A stretch of 7,556 nucleotides of DNA from Gelria sp. (lineage in GTDB: Bacteria > Bacillota > Syntrophomonadia > Syntrophomonadales > Syntrophomonadaceae). The stretch is from NCBI GenBank assembly GCA_012839665.1, contig DUMX01000191.1, forward strand, positions 1 to 7,556, read 5' to 3'. The position numbers and the translations under genes are program-made. Positions 4,793 through 7,556 of this stretch are shown here, piece after piece; within the stretch, counting starts at the first letter, position 1; every line of letters starts with the position of its first letter. The notes beneath the pieces are model-generated. The model was not told the DNA's origin. It made no database searches and saw only the letters and a list, made by a program, of their open reading frames with translations.

Positions 4793-6256
4793 ATGCTGCA
4801 ATATATTTTAGAACAGTACAAAGATATATCCGAAAATGAAGAGCTATTTGGTTTCTGGGAGCAGGAATTACTGCTGCGCAATATTCTGCGCCAGACTCCT
4901 TTAACGGCCCCGGTAATGGTGGATAGTGATGAAGAGGTAAACTTGCTGTATCGCTCTTTATATTTTGCGGGGCGCAAATTAGATTTCTTTCAAATTCTTT
5001 TTGCTAATCTGCGCTTTTTGCCGGTAATGCAATGGCTGGTAAGTGCACCCGCCGGGGTGATGGGCGATTTTTGGCAATTTCTGCCCTGGTATATCCTTAA
5101 TCACCAGGTAAAACCGGCGCAACTGGAATTTATGGCTCGCATTTATAAAGATGAATATGCCCCTGCGGTTATGACAGTAATTAACATTTTAGATGAGAAT
5201 AGCTGCCTTTATCTTATTTCTAAAACAGCTAATCCGGAATTACGCCAGTTACTAAAAAACCGGCAAGATAAGCTTAGAGAACTACGCCGGGACGCCTATT
5301 ACGGCTTAGGCGAGTCCGGTAAAAAGAGCGATTATCCTACTCTCTATGGAGATAAAGCAGAGCTTATCCGAAAAACTATTGCTCTACTGCAGGAAAGCAG
5401 CGCTGACCGTTTCCGAGACCCTTATACCGCCCAGCGTTTTCTTCTCCAAATAGAAGCGGCTGAACTAGTTTTTAAGTCTGGCTTGCTAGAGGATAGTCTG
5501 GTATTTTTGCTGGATATTTATAATGATTACCAGCAAAAGAACCGACTGGTAGAACTAATTAACGACCAAAAAATTTATAAAGAGCTGCAGCAGTTACTTC
5601 GTACCGTTATACCTGTTTACAGCCTGGTTTATGAACCACTGCAAGCTTACAACCGTACCCATAATATATACAAGCACTACTTTCCTTTAATCAGCCCGGA
5701 GGCGGCTCCTCTTGAATACCTGAAGTTGTGGGAAACAGTGGCAGGAAGTTTTAAAAAAGATAATTTGCTGGAGGTATTATATATAAGCAAAAGCATTGAC
5801 CAGTTACGACCAGCAGAGCTTCCCTTATTAATAGATGAAGAAATTGATACCGGGGTTAGCCAGGAACGTCTGGAAAAACTATTTAGAAGCCTGGAACAAA
5901 AGCTAGTTGCTCTTCCCCATGAATCGTTTGTTACTATGGAGCTAATCAGGTTGCTGGAGTTAAAGGGCAAGCTGAAGCTGAAGGGAAAAATGGCCTCACG
6001 ATTGCTGGGTAGTTATCTGCTCCTATGGAAATGGCTTCCCAGCCATATCTTTATGCATGATGATATACTAAACCAGATAGCACCATTAGTAGACGATAAT
6101 AGTCGTTATCAAGCGCAGCGTATAGTCGAGCTTAAGCATACTATGAACAGTGCCCAGCTAAGAAGTGAATTATCATCACGCCCGCAATTATTTAGAAAAA
6201 AGGGTGAGAATATCCGCCGGGATATTTTAGCTGGTCAATTTATGGGGGTTTTATGA
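4793..6256 (+). CDS. Uncharacterised large helical protein, second gene of the unit
   Basis: The 487-residue protein starts at the ATG at 4793, behind an excellent AGGAGG (4782-4787) at 5 nt. I recognise no family. It has no signal peptide and no convincing membrane span. It reads as a string of amphipathic helices rich in Leu, Tyr, Gln and charged residues, in the manner of helical-repeat scaffolds (TPR/HEAT-like solenoids), although I cannot fit a TPR consensus. A very basic stretch occupies about 150-180 (RQLLKNRQDKLRELRRDAYY), and a Lys-rich turn about 391-399 (KGKLKLKGK), possible nucleic-acid or acidic-partner contacts. The C-terminus is again basic (RPQLFRKK, ENIRRD). The stop TGA overlaps the start of the next gene. 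The strong ribosome binding site and the overlap suggest production in set proportion with the third protein. A structural or scaffold role is inference only. Confidence 0.8.
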   Translation: MLQYILEQYKDISENEELFGFWEQELLLRNILRQTPLTAPVMVDSDEEVNLLYRSLYFAGRKLDFFQILFANLRFLPVMQWLVSAPAGVMGDFWQFLPWYILNHQVKPAQLEFMARIYKDEYAPAVMTVINILDENSCLYLISKTANPELRQLLKNRQDKLRELRRDAYYGLGESGKKSDYPTLYGDKAELIRKTIALLQESSADRFRDPYTAQRFLLQIEAAELVFKSGLLEDSLVFLLDIYNDYQQKNRLVELINDQKIYKELQQLLRTVIPVYSLVYEPLQAYNRTHNIYKHYFPLISPEAAPLEYLKLWETVAGSFKKDNLLEVLYISKSIDQLRPAELPLLIDEEIDTGVSQERLEKLFRSLEQKLVALPHESFVTMELIRLLELKGKLKLKGKMASRLLGSYLLLWKWLPSHIFMHDDILNQIAPLVDDNSRYQAQRIVELKHTMNSAQLRSELSSRPQLFRKKGENIRRDILAGQFMGVL

Positions 6257-7556
6257 TGGATATTAATGAATTTAACCCGGATTTTTTTACTGCTCAACTG
6301 GAACATATTTTATCTACACTGCGGCAGGAAATAGAACAGTCTATACCCTCTCTCACTTTGTTACCGGAAAAAAACGAGGAACTGGATAATTATATTTTTG
6401 AGCTTAACTCCTTTTATTACCGCAGCTTTACGGAGCGGCTATTTCCTCTTTACCATAGCTCCGTCCAGGAAGAGATATCCCGCCTGCTGAAATTGAGCCG
6501 ACAGGAGACCATGGTAAAGATGGATATCATGGCCAATATTAAGCGTTATGCTAAACTTTATAATCAGGTTAAAAGTATTTTAGCTATATGCACAACGTCC
6601 AGAGAAAATGTCGGTCAGACTTTACAGGCTATAAACCGGGAACAAGACCAAAGAACAGTGGAATTATTATATACTTTAAAGCAGTTGAAACACGAATTTG
6701 TTAATCTTCAGAATTTAATATCCAGGATTAACACCTGGCTGGAAAATAAAGAGCTAATTTTTTTGCTCCAATCCCACCCGGCAGCTGTTCCTGTACTACA
6801 AATGGCTTCATCACTAAATCGGGACCACCCTCTGCAGGCCGATGCTATTAACCGCTTGTTGGTTTACCTGGCCTATCCGGCTAAAACCTTATCTCGGATG
6901 CAACCCCGACAGGATAGTAAGCAAATTAGTGAAATAATTGAAGAAATACAGAAGAAAGCACCGGTATTTTCACGGACACCTGAAATTGAAGCACTGATAA
7001 CTTTCTATGAGGTCCATGTTAAAAGTAAAATCAATCTCTATCTTGATATTATTCAAATGAGTATGGTAAGTGAACAGCCCGAGCTTCTTAATCGCAGCAT
7101 ATCAGGTTTAGAAAACTTTTTAACCGGTTTAATCACGCTTATAGAAAATACTTCTCCCTATGCCCCGGTTTTATCCGGGACTACCGGTTTGAATAATATT
7201 GCCACCGGGATAAATAAACTCCATGATGATAATAGTAAAATAGTAAAAGCAATTACAAGCATCGCCAGTGAATTATCAGAGGCGGGAGAACCCGATTTTG
7301 ACTATTTCGGCACCAAAATTCAGGAGATTTTGCAACCAGCTATGTCCTTGCTTAAAAATGCCGTTGAAACTGAAGGGATAGATTTTTTTCCGGAACTGCT
7401 TGGCGGTTTACAGCACGGAGAGCTGCAGTTAGCTTTACTAATAGCCAGGATAGATTTATTAAACCAGAAGCAAGAACATCATAATGAGGTTCTCGAGCAT
7501 TTATCAACTATTGTTAATATGCTGGATAATTACCTCGATTTACTGTCTAATATCCG
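6256..7556 (+). CDS. Uncharacterised helical/coiled-coil protein, partial at the right edge
   Basis: An uninterrupted frame of 433 codons runs to the end of the window without a stop, so the C-terminus is missing. Two ATGs are possible. The one at 6256 forms TGATG with the previous stop and has GGGGG (6244-6248) at 7 nt, so I prefer it. The ATG at 6253 (ATGA overlap) is only 4 nt from that site. The product begins MDINEFNPDFFTAQL, with no signal peptide or membrane span. It is almost wholly helical with long heptad-like runs (for example about 15-27, 68-105, 125-160, 330-350 and 390-430) and has a single cysteine, near residue 114. There is no enzymatic motif and I recognise no family. Its overlap with the 487-residue gene and their shared helical character suggest that the two proteins form a complex. 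Confidence 0.78.
   Translation, partial: MDINEFNPDFFTAQLEHILSTLRQEIEQSIPSLTLLPEKNEELDNYIFELNSFYYRSFTERLFPLYHSSVQEEISRLLKLSRQETMVKMDIMANIKRYAKLYNQVKSILAICTTSRENVGQTLQAINREQDQRTVELLYTLKQLKHEFVNLQNLISRINTWLENKELIFLLQSHPAAVPVLQMASSLNRDHPLQADAINRLLVYLAYPAKTLSRMQPRQDSKQISEIIEEIQKKAPVFSRTPEIEALITFYEVHVKSKINLYLDIIQMSMVSEQPELLNRSISGLENFLTGLITLIENTSPYAPVLSGTTGLNNIATGINKLHDDNSKIVKAITSIASELSEAGEPDFDYFGTKIQEILQPAMSLLKNAVETEGIDFFPELLGGLQHGELQLALLIARIDLLNQKQEHHNEVLEHLSTIVNMLDNYLDLLSNI

Noticed and set aside
4385..4977. Minus-strand open frames across the first two genes of the right-hand operon
   Set aside because: They oppose longer frames with strong ribosome binding sites and operon spacing; no start signals on the minus strand.
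5677..5970. Minus-strand 97-codon frame inside the 487-residue gene
   Set aside because: Serine-rich antisense shadow without a ribosome binding site.

Overview
The window looks like chromosomal DNA of a Gram-positive, low-to-moderate-GC anaerobe, probably a clostridium of the Syntrophomonas type. This is an inference from A+T-rich codon use, strong AGGAGG-type ribosome binding sites, the HD-GYP and NlpC/P60-like families present, and the lack of any phage or plasmid hallmark. No tRNA, rRNA, CRISPR array or transposase was seen.

Left part (1-2073): a short membrane-anchored HD-GYP protein, a probable c-di-GMP phosphodiesterase, is read from an extended -10 promoter. It converges, with 4 bp between the stop codons, on a 12-helix MFS exporter of the drug:H+ antiporter type. 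The exporter most likely starts at a GTG at 2073 with its own Shine-Dalgarno site.

Middle (2074-3738): the 5' side of the MFS gene is a stretch of about 470 bp without a convincing gene. Most of it (2172-2361) is one long imperfect inverted repeat that folds as a rod: a closing stem, an asymmetric central bubble and a long terminal stem-loop. That is the architecture of 6S RNA, and it is the best candidate for an unannotated RNA gene here. Upstream on the minus strand is a two-gene unit coupled through TGATG: a membrane-anchored YiiX/G6R-type permuted NlpC/P60 hydrolase followed by a small multi-spanning membrane protein. The hydrolase promoter is divergent from that of a 64-residue unknown protein, and a 31-bp inverted repeat lies between the two -10 boxes.

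Right part (4034-7556): three consecutive plus-strand genes encode large, soluble, mostly helical proteins (233, 487 and at least 433 residues) that I cannot assign to a family. The second and third overlap at their stop/start. They look like one operon making a multi-protein assembly, and the third runs off the end of the window. The spacer between the first two holds three copies of ACACTGA at 10-bp multiples. This operon and the rod RNA are the two most promising undescribed elements.
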